A stretch of 64,000 bases of DNA from Euwallacea fornicatus (lineage: Eukaryota > Arthropoda > Insecta > Coleoptera > Curculionidae): assembly GCF_040115645.1 (NCBI RefSeq), contig NC_089543.1, positions 1,860,001 through 1,924,000 of the forward strand, read 5' to 3'. The position numbers and the translations under genes are program-made. Positions within the stretch are counted from its first letter, which is position 1. Each line of letters begins with the position of its first letter. Positions 1 through 12,566 of this stretch are shown here, piece by piece. The notes under the pieces were generated by a model that saw only the letters and a list, made by a program, of their open reading frames with translations, was not told where the DNA came from and made no database searches.

Positions 1-202
1 GGTTTATTAAAAAGAACGAGGCTAAAAATGCATTTTATAATAATTGAACTGGGACCATGACCATTATTTTCACATCTCAATAAATTGAATTATTGTTAAA
101 AAGTGCACTCTATGAAATTGGAGTTTTGAATTATATATTACATATGCCATGATTCTTTATATATTCAAATAGAATAGTTCTCGTCAAATGAAGTGTGTTT
201 AC

Positions 203-278
203 CTATTAAATCCCATTCGCCATTAGTAATGAAATTGCTAATATCTCCTCCGTTGTCGTCTTGCAGCTGAAGATCTAA
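203..278 (-). CDS. nAChRalpha7: nAChR alpha subunit, exon 6 (between loops B and C)
   Basis: This 76-bp exon continues the frame from exon 5: LDLQLQDDNGGDISN then FITNGEWDLIG. The acceptor is TTGCAG before TTAGATC. The donor is GTAAAC, slightly off consensus, after a phase-1 border that splits the glycine codon as in other insect nAChR genes. The peptide leads toward loop C with its vicinal cysteines (the mark of an alpha subunit), which should be in the next exon, left of the window. LDLQLQD..GGDIS separates this gene from alpha6, which has LDLVL...GGDLS at the same place. Confidence 0.92.
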
Positions 279-937
279 CTGCAATAAGATTCGAAATTAG
301 TAAACATCGAATCTCTTTAATTAGTTTGAGCTGTAATGTATTTAATCGTTTAAATGCTAAGAAAATGAAATTGACAGAAACGCAAATGTAATTAAAATGG
401 ATCTAAATAATCGTCTTTTTACCTTAATGAAAATATAATTGAAAAACCTTTGAAGCATTCAATAGTTTCGATTGACTTAAGAAAGGTTAGCAAAATAATT
501 TCGAGGCTTTGATATTATTAAGTTGAAAATAGATATTTCAAACACAAGACTGCACTGGCGATACTCTTTTTTTAAATAAAGGGAAAATGAGTCCAATAAA
601 CTTCCAAAAGTTATCCAGAAGTTACTAGAGTGTAAAAATTTCAATACTGGTTCAACTTGTGACCTTTTAATATCGCTTAAATTTCTTTCAGATAATTCGT
701 TCTTCGTCGACGTGTCTTCCAGCTTCTTTCTTCATCCTTTCATTAGCACGTTCAAACTCAAAAGCTATAACTCTCTAAGCTACGCTTAAAAGAAAATTTT
801 GCCAACTTAAAGGTAGCTAACTGAAACTCGCTTTCTAGTTTCAGCAAATGACAGGTAAATAATCTATGTAAATTTAATTTCGTTAACTTTCCACTTCAGC
901 TTCGGTGGTAAAACAAACTAAAGTAAATTCTACTTAC
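279..937 (-). other. nAChR intron between exons 5 and 6
   Basis: This 659-bp AT-rich intron is bounded by GTAAGT (at 932-937) and TTGCAG (ending at 279). I see no element, conserved block or alternative exon copy in it. Confidence 0.85.
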
Positions 938-1118
938 TTGTAAGCCATCATAAGTCCAACTTCCAAATTTCATTTCGCATTTTTGATCGTCGAAAGGAAA
1001 CCAGGTGATATCGATTTTACATGTGCTTTTAAATATTCCCGGAGGCAAATAGAAACAACTGCCGTTATTGCGGACTACGACGTTGGTCGGGTAAGTCCCG
1101 TCGAAACCCTCGTCAGCA
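938..1118 (-). CDS. nAChRalpha7: nAChR alpha subunit, exon 5 (loop E, Cys-loop, loop B)
   Basis: This 181-bp exon encodes 60 codons plus the last base of a split serine. Reading from ADEGFDGTYPTNVVVRNNG, it holds the loop E region with an NGS sequon, then SCFYLPPGIFKST, then the signature 15-residue Cys-loop CKIDITWFPFDDQKC (13 residues between cysteines, as required for the superfamily), then loop B in GSWTYDG, whose tryptophan makes the cation-pi contact with acetylcholine. The acceptor is TTTCAG and the donor is GTAAGT after TTACAA (phase 0). All agonist-site and Cys-loop residues expected here are intact, so the gene looks functional. The alternatives are alpha5 or alpha6, but the wording is closest to alpha7. 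Confidence 0.95.
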
Positions 1119-2926
1119 CTGAAACAATATTTCGGGATTTATAGCCCATACAGAAATAAATTAAGACTAATGCCTGTTACATTTAGGACTGTATAGTGAC
1201 CATTGTGTTGTATGCTTGGCCATATACAGGATGGTCAGCACACGTGAAGTTCCAAGCCAAATCGCTATTAATTAAAGAGAGACTATTTATTATACTAATT
1301 TCTTGAATAAATGAGTTCATCATAAAAATGCAATATGAAATTACTCACTTTGTCTTAAAAGAGCTAATTAAAAAATATATTTTTGTTTTCGCTATAGAGG
1401 AACTGGAAAAATAGCGTTAAGGATAAATTTGTTTGAAAACTCTCAGTCCAAATCCATCTATAAAATGAACCAACGTTCCGAGAAGCTCCAAAAAAACGAC
1501 ATAGTATATCCGTTGCTTTTTCTATTAGGAAAGTGTGCGAGAATCGGTAACAGGTAAGCTTTCAATCAGGTGTTTAACAAGAAACTAGTTAATTAAATTG
1601 GTTCATCAGTGCATCGCGAGTTATTCCCCAATAACAGTGACTATAACAGTGATTAAAAAACCGTAGTAATTGAACCGTGAATATAAGGGCTTGATTGAGC
1701 CATTTGTTATTTTTCACGAAACGTTTGACTGGCCACAGATTAACAGATGTATTTATCCAAAACATATCTCTGATATTTCAACACCTGCTTGAGTTTTTTT
1801 TTAATGATTGCCGTTTATAACGATTTATTACGTCAAACTAGCTAGTGAATGAGTAAAAGATGTTTAACCCTCCAATTATACGTATAATTAGGAAATTTAG
1901 ATCATAAACATTTCTTGCAAACTTTTAAGCCTTAATTGCTATATGGAATAAATCTATGTTGTAAATTACTAAGGTGTCTTTTAATGTGATCACAAATGAA
2001 AAATTTCGTTTTTGAGTAGTAAATTCTAATCTTCAGGGACGGCAGCACATGGAAAGTGTCGAATAGCGAATATCGACATGAAGGAGATTGCAACTGAAAG
2101 TTTTCGACTTAAATAATGGTTTCATAGGGTCAATTTTCAACCCCTGATTGGCTACATCATAAAAAATCGATCAAAAGTATTGACTTTAGAGATGAGTAGT
2201 AAAAGTAAATTTTCTACTTCGAAGACGAGTAGAACTGGTCAATTCCGACATGTGAGGTTGGTGCGACGACTAGAAATGGAAAAATTTTGATTTTAGTAGT
2301 AGCCAGGAATACATTTCTGCAGATCAGTGTTCACAAAGTATAAATTCCTACCACCGACTGCTTTACTACTCCACTATCGTATATAGACAATATAACAGTG
2401 CACATAATATGTAGTGGAATTAATAGGTTTGATCCAACATAATTAACAGAAATTATTCAGCAAATAACCTGAGGACCTGCTTTCGGCAATTTTCTCTCCG
2501 CACAATTCTGTCAGAGGTCAGATCATTCCAAAATAAATTTAATAACATCGATTTCAGCTGTTGAAAGGCAAATTAAAATTGCAGAATCAATGTCATTAGT
2601 ATGAGGCTTTCAGCGAAGGACTTGTGCTTTTATCTGGCATATAAAAACTGACATTTACCTAAAAGCGATTTCAATATGAACGCTCATAAAAATTTTCTCG
2701 CGTCACAAAAACAGGGTTAAATGTATGTAGAATCCTTAAATTACCATGGAGGCACATTCCTTAAATATCCCCAGTGTTTCCACAATTTCAAATAAATGCA
2801 AACCCCAAAAAAGAATTCGCGTTATTTCCGGCCTTTTCCCTTATCTCTCATTTTATGCCTCCCATCCTGTATACGGGTGTGGTAGCAAATGTGACAGCAG
2901 AGTGATTTAATTTACGACTTACTTAC
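1119..2926 (-). other. nAChR intron between exons 4 and 5
   Basis: This 1.8-kb intron has consensus borders. It contains TACAGGATGG near 1226 and its inverse, CCATCCTGTA, near 2865, which may be the worn ends of an old DNA transposon; the similarity does not extend inward. Nothing else was recognised. Confidence 0.8.
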
Positions 2927-3036
2927 CTGTTGTACATGAGCACATCTGGTTTCCACAGACGATGAGGCGGTATTCTTAGGTCTTTGACACCGCCGAATTC
3001 GGAGGAATTCCACCTTAGATTTACATCGTTCCATTC
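2927..3036 (-). CDS. nAChRalpha7: nAChR alpha subunit, exon 4 (loop A)
   Basis: This 110-bp exon, the standard length for exon 4 in insect nAChR genes, encodes EWNDVNLRWNSSEFGG followed by VKDLRIPPHRLWKPDVLMYN. It includes the loop A segment WKPDVLMYN, whose aromatic residue lines the agonist pocket, and an NSS glycosylation sequon. The acceptor is TTTCCAG before GAATGG. The donor is GTAAGT after AACAG and splits a serine codon in phase 2, completed by the T opening the next exon. The words WNSSE and RIPPHRLW are, from memory, typical of insect alpha7, whereas alpha6 usually reads RITPNKLW. This is the main reason for the alpha7 assignment, made by eye and not by phylogeny. Confidence 0.93.
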
Positions 3037-6000
3037 CTGGAAAGGGAATAAAAACCAGGCTCAGTTTATATGATTTTTGAACCGTTTACATCTAGATTTC
3101 AGTATGTTACATGTCGAATTTATTATGGAATTTAGAAATGTTATTTAAACGTATGTCCTCCGAGATCATAATTTTGCAACTCAGAGTTAAAATAGCACCT
3201 TTGCCAGGCTCAGTTGGAAATATCTAAATTTCCGTAAAAGGATGTAAAAGAAATTCTCTGGTTCATGTGAGCATATCATATAAGAGATTACTAAATTTAC
3301 CTTGACATTGCTCTCATGAACAATTCTGAGTCAATTTATATCCCATTAAAAACTTCAACGTTAGCACACATTTATTATGTATGGCAAGGGTAAATATCAT
3401 TTGTTCTTTACTGTATTTCACTCTCTTTTATGCTCTGAGCTGAATCTAAAAATCGATACACCCACTGATAGGTTGTCGAATTCGCCTTATATGATAAGAA
3501 AAGGGTGCACTCGATTGACGTTCAGTGAAACAATGATCGTGAAAGAGAACGTAGAGTTGAATTAATGTTCACACACCATAATTTCGTGTAGTTTATCTGT
3601 GGAAACGTCTTAATGTTGTTGAATTGTGTTCGTAATGTAATATTCCCTTTCCGAGCAGTTAACAACATTAGGAGTTCAGGGTAAGTGGGGCAGTCTTGTT
3701 TGTACGAGCCCCATCTTCTTTTGTAAGACAAGTCGAGCTACATATTGTTTTACATCAGAATATGTCTGGAGGTGGCAGATAAAAAGGGGCCATTTATCGC
3801 CAATAAGGTTCACCGACTCCGGTAATATTATGTACATATTCAATAGGATGGTGCAAGTAATATTGATATAGTCTACACAAGGAGGAGTAATTGGGGCAAA
3901 CATACATAGAACTCTATTAATTAGTAGGATACATTTGCTGCGTGATTAAACGTAGCTTAATTATCAGAATTTGCAGGTAATTGATTGGGTTTTTATAGGT
4001 ATCAAAAACTCATTATAAAATTTTACGCTCAAAATTTTGACGAGCACACTAATAATTAAATTTGAACAAAAACTAATTAATATTACAATAATTTACAGGG
4101 TAATCTTGCAACAGGGAGTTTCTGTTATAGGACCGTTATTATATAACTAAGATATGCATTAATACATAATTTTTTGTATACCAATTCAAAATTTTTCTTT
4201 GACATTGGGGTGCCTTATATAAGAATGTATAGGAAAAATAATGCAAAATTTAGTATGAAAATTAGTATATTTGTTTAGGTGAATGTGTTAATAAATATTG
4301 TCAAATAATTGTTCAATGTCGTCCAAATAGAATCTTAACCTGTTCGTCTAAGAGTATTTTTTCATTTGAAACAATTTTTATTTCTGGTCGATTGTCACCC
4401 CACGAAAACCACTGTTTTCCCCGTATTTTCCTGAGGGTGGTCTCATTTTAGGATCGTGAAAAACTCTTTTGTTAACATTCTTCCGTATTTCGAAATTTTA
4501 CAAAATCTTTATATTTCGAGCCACAACACGTCAAAAAGCAATTTATTAGTTGATCGGAAATTTAATAAGAGCTTCAAATCCCAATATTGCAGATAGTTGG
4601 AGCCATTGACAAATTGATGGTTGCAACATGAAGTTAATGGAATATTTTTTTCTCGTGCGTGAATTCCCAAATTAGAAGAAATTGCGGATTTCCAGATAGT
4701 TCGTATGATTTTTTCAAGGGCCCGAATGGCGTCGTATACTATTTAGTTTGTTCCGCAAAAATTTTGTGCATGTTCGTTACTTAACGTCTATTTTTTTAAA
4801 ATGTTCGTTTTATCTGATAAGCAATTATGTACTTCCAAAAAAGATTTTAGGAGTTTCGAACAATTAAGAATTATACGAAATTTGAATTTCACGTTGTTTC
4901 CAAAAGGGAAATGACTTTATAGTGAACAGTTCTCATATTCCCTAAACTTAGAAAATACTTCATATTTACAGTTCTGATCTCTAAATCTAAAATTTTCACA
5001 TAGAGCAGTTTTCTCCAAAGCGATCTTTTTGGAGAGAAAATTTTGCAATTTTTCCGACAACTTAAAGATATTTTTTTGAAATTCAGAGTCTCAAAAAAGA
5101 GCTTCCAATAAAATTTCGTGATGGAACCTCTTGGTCGACTTCCACATGAGAAAACAAGGATTTTCCAGCATATCGATTTTTCTCCTCGTACGTTTATTTT
5201 ATATTAAATTTCACGCTCTTTGCGACGCAGAGAAAACTCGTTTGTCAGCATTTTCTTTTTTTTAAGTATGGGAAATATTTCTCGGAAACCTATCAAAAAA
5301 TTAAAAGTTTGATAACCAGAATACTACATCTAGATGAACCATTAATAGAATGTTGTGTATACAGTAAGAAAAAACTATGTAATTTAATGGCAGTTTAAGG
5401 AAATATCATGGGGCGAGCATATGATTTTCCAAGAAGAGACATACACTATTTTTTTGCAACTTAAGATTACCTTCAAATTTTTAAGCTGTAAAAGTACTAT
5501 TGTATACACGATGAGCTATACGGGAATATTTTGTCAGCCTGTCATTTGACTTGGTTGCGGAGTAACACACGTCTTCGGCTATAAACATAAATATAATCTA
5601 GATCTATGTAGACCAATAATTTTTACGATACTATGGCATACCATTTCTCCTTATTCTAATGAAGATATCTCAGTTCATATCAAGATTTCTCACGTTGTAA
5701 GTAATATTTAAAATAGGAAATTTTGGTACCTGTGTACTAAACAAATTGTGAGTCCGGTGCCAAGTATTGAATCATAGAGGCTCAAATAGGAAGTAGAACT
5801 CCTTTTACTGCACACACGAGAAATTCAAATCAGGTATAAAATTGGTATTAAAGAAAGTACAAAATTGAACTCAAAATAAAGAAATTCTCATTTTAATATG
5901 TTTGTTATTTCTTTGAGTGCCTACTTGTATTGAAAACTAAAAGCAGGTCTCTGGGGAATGATTCAAATTCAAGAAATTCAAACATGACTTTACCCAACCA

Positions 6001-6841
6001 TAGACTTTCTATTACTACATTCTCCTAACCCGCACCGAATACGTAAGCTTTCTACGTAATCTTGGTTCCGAACTATGTGTTTGATTTAGTAAGAAGATTT
6101 AAAAATCGTTAAAAATAAGTAAATTGTATTCTCTCTGTATGTCCATACATAATTTTCTTATCTAATGTCTTTGATGGGACATGCCCCGGATAAAAAAGAT
6201 ATCTTCACGTGATCCTCATGCATCGTATTTCATGCAAATAAGTTTCGTTCCGAGCATGCCCTGAACTCATAAATGGCTTATCGTGTTTTATAAGTAACAA
6301 GAGGAAATTGGATCAAATATTGCATTTTAAATTTCCCTCTTGGCACGTACTGTGTGAGTGGAAGTTTTAAACTGCGAACCTGCTGGGAAGTTATTGCATA
6401 TACGTAAAAAATATATAAATAGATATTGATTTTCTCGCAGTCCCAGAAACTTCGTTCCATATAAAACTGTGCTCATATTACTGCTCCGGATTCTGGCACG
6501 CGTATTTCGAAGCGAATTCGGCTTTTTATTCACGTTTGCTTCAAAACTAATGTAAGATATTGCTATGAAGTTGCTTTTTCTAAAGGATTCTCTTTATCTT
6601 AAAGGGGGAAATTGAAATTTGATTATCTGAAATCATGAGAAGATATGTTTGTATCTCTTCGTTTCGGCTTTCGAAAGGTTGATCGATGTTCTTTGTAATT
6701 AAGCCTCACAATGCAGACGAACTTCCAGAACCTGACTATAAAGGCCGCTGTTTGACGGATTATTCAATTTAACTGTCAGCAGATTGCTTCTCTCAGGAAG
6801 AACTTCTTCTAATGTTAAATAAATTCATGTGTCACACTTAC
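3037..6841 (-). other. nAChR intron between exons 3 and 4
   Basis: This 3.8-kb AT-rich intron has only short chance frames. There is no second 45-bp loop D exon, transposase fragment or clear repeat. Confidence 0.8.
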
Positions 6842-6886
6842 CAACTTTAGCCAAATGTTTGTGATTAGTAGTTGGTTTTTCTCATC
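6842..6886 (-). CDS. nAChRalpha7: nAChR alpha subunit, exon 3 (45-bp loop D exon)
   Basis: This micro-exon of exactly 45 bp encodes DEKNQLLITNIWLKL, one of the most conserved nAChR blocks. It carries the tryptophan of loop D on the complementary face of the agonist site. The acceptor is TTTCAG before GATGAG and the donor is GTAAGT after AAGTTG; both borders are phase 0. In insect alpha6 genes this exon exists as alternative copies 3a and 3b. I see only one copy in the surrounding introns, which agrees with an alpha7-type rather than an alpha6-type gene. It is too short to stand out as an open frame and is recognised only from its peptide and splice sites. Confidence 0.93.
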
Positions 6887-9800
6887 CTGAAACAAAAGAA
6901 AATTTATTGTAGCATTTAGGTTTGCGACTCACTTCAAAGATCTGTTTATTTGAAACTTTTATTTCGTTTCCTTCTAAACTAAATAATTTCAAAAATGCAT
7001 CTGAATTCGATATTCGGAAGGGCGTTATTTTTATTTTTTACTCGTTTTAAATTTGTGATTACCTTTAAAATTTCTTAAGTATGTACTAGCCGTAAGCCAG
7101 ATTTTCAAAATTCAAGCAATAAAATTTGATCTTGGAAATAAACCCCCAAACTAAATTCAACCCACTTACCTTTGGCAAATATATTTAGGCATACATTACG
7201 AAACTTAGTTATAGTTTAGGACAACTCGAGGGATATGAAATATGTTACCCCATTAAATTCGTCCACTGTTTAATATGCATGCTGCATGAGATTTTCATAT
7301 TGTGTCTACTTAAGTTTTAACCCCCGAACTTGAATAACTACAGCTTTGCGTTTCTATATAAATTAAACTAGGACTATAAAACCTTTATTGTGTTTGCTTT
7401 TCTGATATAAACTTTCTTGTTACGAGAAAGTTTGCATTTTCAGCAGAGTGGTCTATAATTTTTGTTTTCCGTAACATTGTAAGGGAATACATCGTATGGG
7501 CACATATTAAATTTATTTATCAAATACACATTTTATTCGGGATGGGCCAGAAAAAGCATCTACTAAATGGACCACAAATCTCTCAGGTGAAAATAGGACA
7601 ATTTGATGGAATTTACTTAATTGCTAAAAAGTGAAGTTCATTTTAAACCTGCTGGCAGCATATCAACGCAATACTGTACATTAGTCCATACTGATATGGG
7701 CTTACAAAATTTTCCCCTATATCAGATGTATCAGAAATTATATAAATTTTATTAAAATTAGTCATAATTGTTCCATTTATACAGAGTGACCGAAAGAGAG
7801 GGGACAAAGAGCGACCACAGACTTTTTCCATAAAAATATTAAGATCCAACGCAATTTTTCTATTCCAAAAGTTAATATTAATAAAGATACAGGTTGTCAA
7901 CATTAAAATTTTATTTTTGACTTTATTTAATATCTTCAGTTTTTTGGCTTATGGTATTGGAATTTGATATATGAAATTTTCGGATGTGGAAAATAAGCTA
8001 ATGCTGTCGTTTTATTCTCACTAATAGGGGGCGCCACTTAAAACTGTCTTGGCTAGTTAAAAGGGCTCTAATGTTTTTTTATACATCTCTAGTAGTCCTA
8101 TTAATAAAGAATATTATTCTATTTAACATTATAGATAAAAGATATGTACCTATTAGTAACAGATAAAACTTGACTAAAATATATAACAGAATCAAATTCT
8201 TTATTAATATAACTACTGGAGCTGAATGGAAAAAAAATAGAGCCCTTTTAATTAGCCAAGACGGTTTTAAACGGCGCCCCCTATGAGCTACTATAAAACC
8301 GACAACATTAGCTGGTTTGCTACGTACGAAAACCTCCGGATACACAAATTTCGGTATCATAGGTGAAGAAGACTGTAAAGATATGAAATAAAATAGAAAA
8401 TAAAATTTAAACTTTTACTCCCTGTATCTTTGTTAATATTAACTTACGGAATACAACAATTACGCCGGATCTTAATATTTTTATGGCAGGAATCTGCCGT
8501 TGCTCTTTGTCTTATTTGCTTTGGGAGACCCCGTATATGTCATTCTCAGACACCTTGTGTGGGTGAGCAACCTTAATGAATTGAACCCGCCACGAATTAA
8601 AGTAAAAGCTTTTATCAATTGATTTAATTTTGTGGAGGTATGGTGGCAAACTTCCTTAAAAAATAATATATTCCAAAAGGTTCCGATGATTCTAAAACTA
8701 CATTAAATTAAAATCCATAACAGTCTTGAAAGCTGGTAAAATTTATGAGATCAATAAGCTAGCTTAAAACTTTGGATTAGTCCAGCATTTGTTTTGAATG
8801 ATGTTCTAAGATTTTTGAAACTTGTATTTACTCAAGAATTTATAATAAAGTTTATAACCATTTGTCTAGGGCACCCATTTAGAGACGTAATGTAGTTAAT
8901 CACCCTCAACGCCTGATTGAGAGCGGGTCTTGACAGTAGGAGGTTGAATAGTTCGTAAAAGAAGGAATTCAATGGTGAAAATTTGTGAGGAGAGCTAGAA
9001 TTATACGGAGCTTGGCAATAGATGAGGGTTTCCTAAAGACATCAAAGTTGATCGTGGAACCAGCTTTTATCAAGAATCGTTCCAAAAAGGAAATTTTTGC
9101 ATCTGCCTCGCTTTTAACGATAAATTATTTACGTGGGTGCAGAACGTTCAGGTTAGTTCAGATCGCCTTTTCAGAGAATTAAAATATCATCAATATACCT
9201 TTCGCAAAACTTTTAATTTTGTTTCAATTTTTATTCGTTCCGTTTTGATCTCAGCGATTCATGAATATAAAATGAAAAAAAACTACGAAGAATTCTCTGC
9301 AAATTTCTACTAGAACTATTTCCCATTCAACTGAAAAAACTCTCAGCTTAATACTGTAGTGGGAATTTATTAAGTGTCCACTTTTAATGGACGGGCATTC
9401 GTGCTCTTCAACGAGAATCTTCTCAGGTCAATGCATTTACCCGTGGAATATTGGGAAATAAATTCTTAACATCTAGAAAAAACAAAACTCTCAGCTGAAG
9501 ATTTTTGTTTACCTAGAACAAACAAAATGGAATTTCTTGTGCAGGACTTGCTCGTGCAATATCTCAAACTTGCCATAATATCATTGACTGAAGAAGAAAA
9601 TTTGTGGCAAGCAAAATCTACACACAGTTTGATGTGATTGGACATTAAATTTTATGGACTTAAAGTAAACCATCGAGCAACGATGTTGTTGGATTCATTG
9701 GGTGCTGCACCTCTTTTGATATTTTTGAGATGTTTCAAGGTCATTTAATAGCATTCCAACGTCGTTTTTGCTCATAATTTTGATATCAAATTCTTAAGAA

Positions 9801-10707
9801 TCAATTACAAAGTCGACACAAATCTATCTTCTTCTCTCTTTAAAATCCTTACAAAACGAAATCAAAATGGCAAAGATACTGAACTACCCTGTGTACAGAA
9901 TATTTTGAATAAATCTATTTTAGCTCTTTAAATATTAAAATAACGATGTGATGAAAGTTAAGAGTTTTTGGCCTGAGCAAAAAGGCTTGGTCCAAAAGTA
10001 ATTTCTCTAGAGGCTTTTTCAGGTTTTAATTCGCCTATCTTCCCTAATTTTATATCGCTGAGCTAGCCAGTAGCTGAGTTAAATTCGGGGAGAAGTTTAG
10101 AAGGTTATTTTATTAAAAAAGGATACATTTTCGTAAAGCCTCAGGGCTTACTGTTTCGCACAAGTTTTCATTAAAGTAGCAAAATAGTGTTTGCTCGCGA
10201 TGCTACCATAGAACAAAGGATTAGTTAAAACTTTATTATGTAGTGAGAAATACATTGTGTCTTTTTTCCATCAATTTCGCGTGGCAGTGAAGCTTTTCAT
10301 CGTTTGAGAACAAATATTTCAATTCTAAGTTGAAGATGAGGTGAAGATAATGTATATGACAATAGAATGCCATATTCCTCGTCGTTATCATGCCTGATAT
10401 AAAAGCATATTTGAATCCTCAGGGAAATTTATTAAAGATATAAGTTTCCCTATAAAGAACATGATATACTCTCTCTAGGTAATGGGCTAAAGGACTTATT
10501 ATCTGGTAAAACAGGAAGGGATGGAGATAATAACCGAAAACTCAACTGGAACTTTCGACAAAGACTAACCGCATATTTTAATAAAACTTAATAATTTTCG
10601 GAACTTTAATCTTTTATCATAATTAGTTAGGTCAGAACTTTATTTGCCCATAATACCCAAACTAGCTCTAACATCCCGGTGGGGTAGGATAAAAAGTGAA
10701 AACTTAC
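6887..10707 (-). other. nAChR intron between exons 2 and 3
   Basis: This 3.8-kb intron carries one foldback element (7782-8533). The remainder, 8534-10707, shows no recognisable gene or repeat. Confidence 0.8.
7782..8533. mobile_element. Foldback (near full-length palindrome) DNA element
   Basis: This 752-bp element is flanked by TA on both sides (7780-7781 and 8534-8535). Its left end, CAGAGTGACCGAAAGAGAGG, matches the reverse complement of the right end. Matching pairs continue inward: AAAAATATTAAGATCC with its inverse near 8480, and GGCGCCACTTAAAACTGTCTTGGCTAG near 8029-8060 with its inverse near 8250-8280. The centre is near 8150. No transposase is left; the 93-codon minus frame at 8079-8360 lies across the hairpin and is probably a chance frame. 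TA flanks point to mobilisation by a Tc1/mariner-type transposase. Confidence 0.85.
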
Positions 10708-10847
10708 CACATCTATTATTTGCATTAGCGTTATTCCGAAACTTAGTTGGAGCGGATCTGACTCGTTAGCAACTGGGCGTTCTAGCACGTTGTAAGTATC
10801 AAGTAGTTTATGCAGAAGCTTTTTTTCGTAATAGCCAGCCCAAGATT
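10708..10847 (-). CDS. nAChRalpha7: nAChR alpha subunit, exon 2 (N-terminal helix and first beta strands)
   Basis: This 140-bp exon encodes the start of the mature extracellular domain of a nicotinic acetylcholine receptor subunit, a pentameric ligand-gated cation channel of synapses. The minus strand reads ESWAGYYEKKLLHKLL, then DTYNVLERPVANESDPLQL and SFGITLMQIIDV, matching the conserved HEKRLL...YN.LERPV.NES.PL...G.TL.QIIDV block of insect subunits. NES is a potential N-glycosylation site. The acceptor is TTTCAG before AATCTTGG and the donor is GTAAGT after GATGTG. The exon enters in phase 1 and leaves in phase 0; 140 bp is the usual size of this exon in the family. The stretch SWAGYY ahead of EKKLL differs from the more usual GPHEKRLL start, so the mature N-terminus may be slightly unusual. 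The preceding signal-peptide exon was not identified. Confidence 0.93.
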
Positions 10848-11136
10848 CTGAAACACAAGGAAACATTCATTACATATAAACGTTTAGCACTAAATTGTGT
10901 CGCCATGCATCAATGTTAGATTGCCGAGTTTGATAACCCGATAAACTTAACAACCCATTACTCGAAGATTAAGTCAATTGCATTAAACTTGCTGAGAGGA
11001 AACTTAGTTCGAATAGTCATTGACCGAAAACCATCAAGCGACAAATTTACCAAGAATTATAGCCAACCGAAACCTGTTTAGGAAAGATTTATTTAATACT
11101 AGAAATCTCTTAAAACTTTCTTCAAGCACCCCTGTA

Positions 11137-11460
11137 CAGGGTGTACGTTTTTGGAGCTTAGCCGTGGGGATCTCGGTAACCGTGAAAGATACGAGGTCGG
11201 TTAAATCGCGGCAAAGTTGTACAATTTGGAGTCCAAGAATATGTCATTTTAAAATATTAAAAATTCCGATGACTGCTCGAGATTTTCAGAAAAAATTGCA
11301 GTTTTTGAGGAAAAATGTTGAATTCCGAATTGGGTAATTTTCCCTCAGTACAACCGACTTCGTATCTTTTATGGTTGGCGAGGTTTGGAAACGGATACCC
11401 TGCATACTTCAGTTCTTACGTGAAATTTTTCTTGTGTAAATTAATCTGGGAATTTTGTAG
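11137..11460. repeat. Likely DNA-transposon terminus with CAGGGTGTACG end
   Basis: The sequence starts with TA CAGGGTGTACG and runs into a distinctive GTGGGGATCTCGGTAACC segment. On its left the bases CACCCCTG precede the same TA, so two element ends appear to meet at one TA (CCTGTACAGG). No matching right end was found. The right boundary given is arbitrary. Confidence 0.4.
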
Positions 11461-11473
11461 AAATAGACATCTG

Positions 11474-11498
11474 GTGTGTGTGTGTGTGTGTGTGTGTG
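11474..11498. repeat. (GT)n microsatellite
   Basis: An uninterrupted run of about 12.5 GT units. Confidence 0.98.
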
Positions 11499-12566
11499 AT
11501 AAATTGATGAACCTGAATTTGAGATATTAACGTTGGAATCGTTGAGCTCCTTCAATTTATTGCGTAAAACATTGAAAATTCATAAAAGAATGCTGAGTTA
11601 AAGTTATGAATTTGAGTGAAATTGAGCAGTGAGAACTGGTGGCCAAAAACCTGAAAGCCGCGTAAAAAATGCTATTTTTAATTTTGATCTTTAAACTTAA
11701 GTATTTTGCTTTGTTTATGTTCTATGTCGTTAAAGATATCGTTCAAGCTGCACCCAACTATAAAATCAAGAAATATTAAAAAAATCTTCGAGTACGAAAA
11801 GGAAAAGCGATAAGAAATAGACGGAAAAAATTGCTCTAAATTGAAAAACACATAAAATTCTTACTAAGAACTCTCTATTATAATATGCTTTGACGTCAAA
11901 TCCATGGAATTGGTTAGAAGTCAAACGGGAAATTATTCAAAATAACTTTTCTGTTATTATAAGAAAGTACGTTCAATCACTCTCCGAAATCGACATTTAT
12001 CGGTTTAGTAATGTGCAGGGTGTTCAATAATTTTCATCTGTAGTTCTTCAGACCTGAATGCAAATATAAGCAACTCTTTGCCCTCAAACCCGATTGAAGG
12101 CAGTAACTACATATTTAATACATAGATTAATCCTCTTATATCCCCGAAGATGCTGATCGAATAATGGGAGTGTTTCCAAGAATCTTGACTTCCTGTTTCG
12201 TGATACTTTAATGGAATCCGCAATTGGAATAGTTTCGGCGGTTGCCGGAATAAAACTTTTATTTATACCCGGTTAAATTCTGCCGAGCTCCAAACGAGAG
12301 TATATTGTTGAGTAGAGTTCCGGCGCAGTCTGATACGATGTAATGTACTGAAAAAGTTTGATTAGTCCTGGGGATAAATGCTCTTTATCTTAAGTCTTAT
12401 TTCATGCAACTAAATTTATTTGTTTAGAGTTATACCACCCAATTCATCATATACCGAATTACTAGCAGTACAATAACATGTTAAACATATGCTCTTGGAC
12501 ATAAAAAACCGCACGACATAAATATTATTCAATTTCAATCTTACGTAGTATTTTAAATTTTATATT

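Larger units (their letters stand above)
10848..12566. other. Non-coding stretch upstream of exon 2
   Basis: This stretch holds a candidate element end at 11137, a GT microsatellite at 11474-11498 and an isolated CAGGGTGTTC at 12016. No signal-peptide exon was recognised on the minus strand. Confidence 0.6.

Noticed and set aside
1226..2872. TACAGGATGG and its inverse as ends of a 1.6-kb element inside the intron
   Set aside because: Only 10 bp match and the similarity stops inward; not enough to call an element.
8079..8360. 93-codon minus frame
   Set aside because: It lies across the centre and right arm of the foldback element and is explained by the palindrome.
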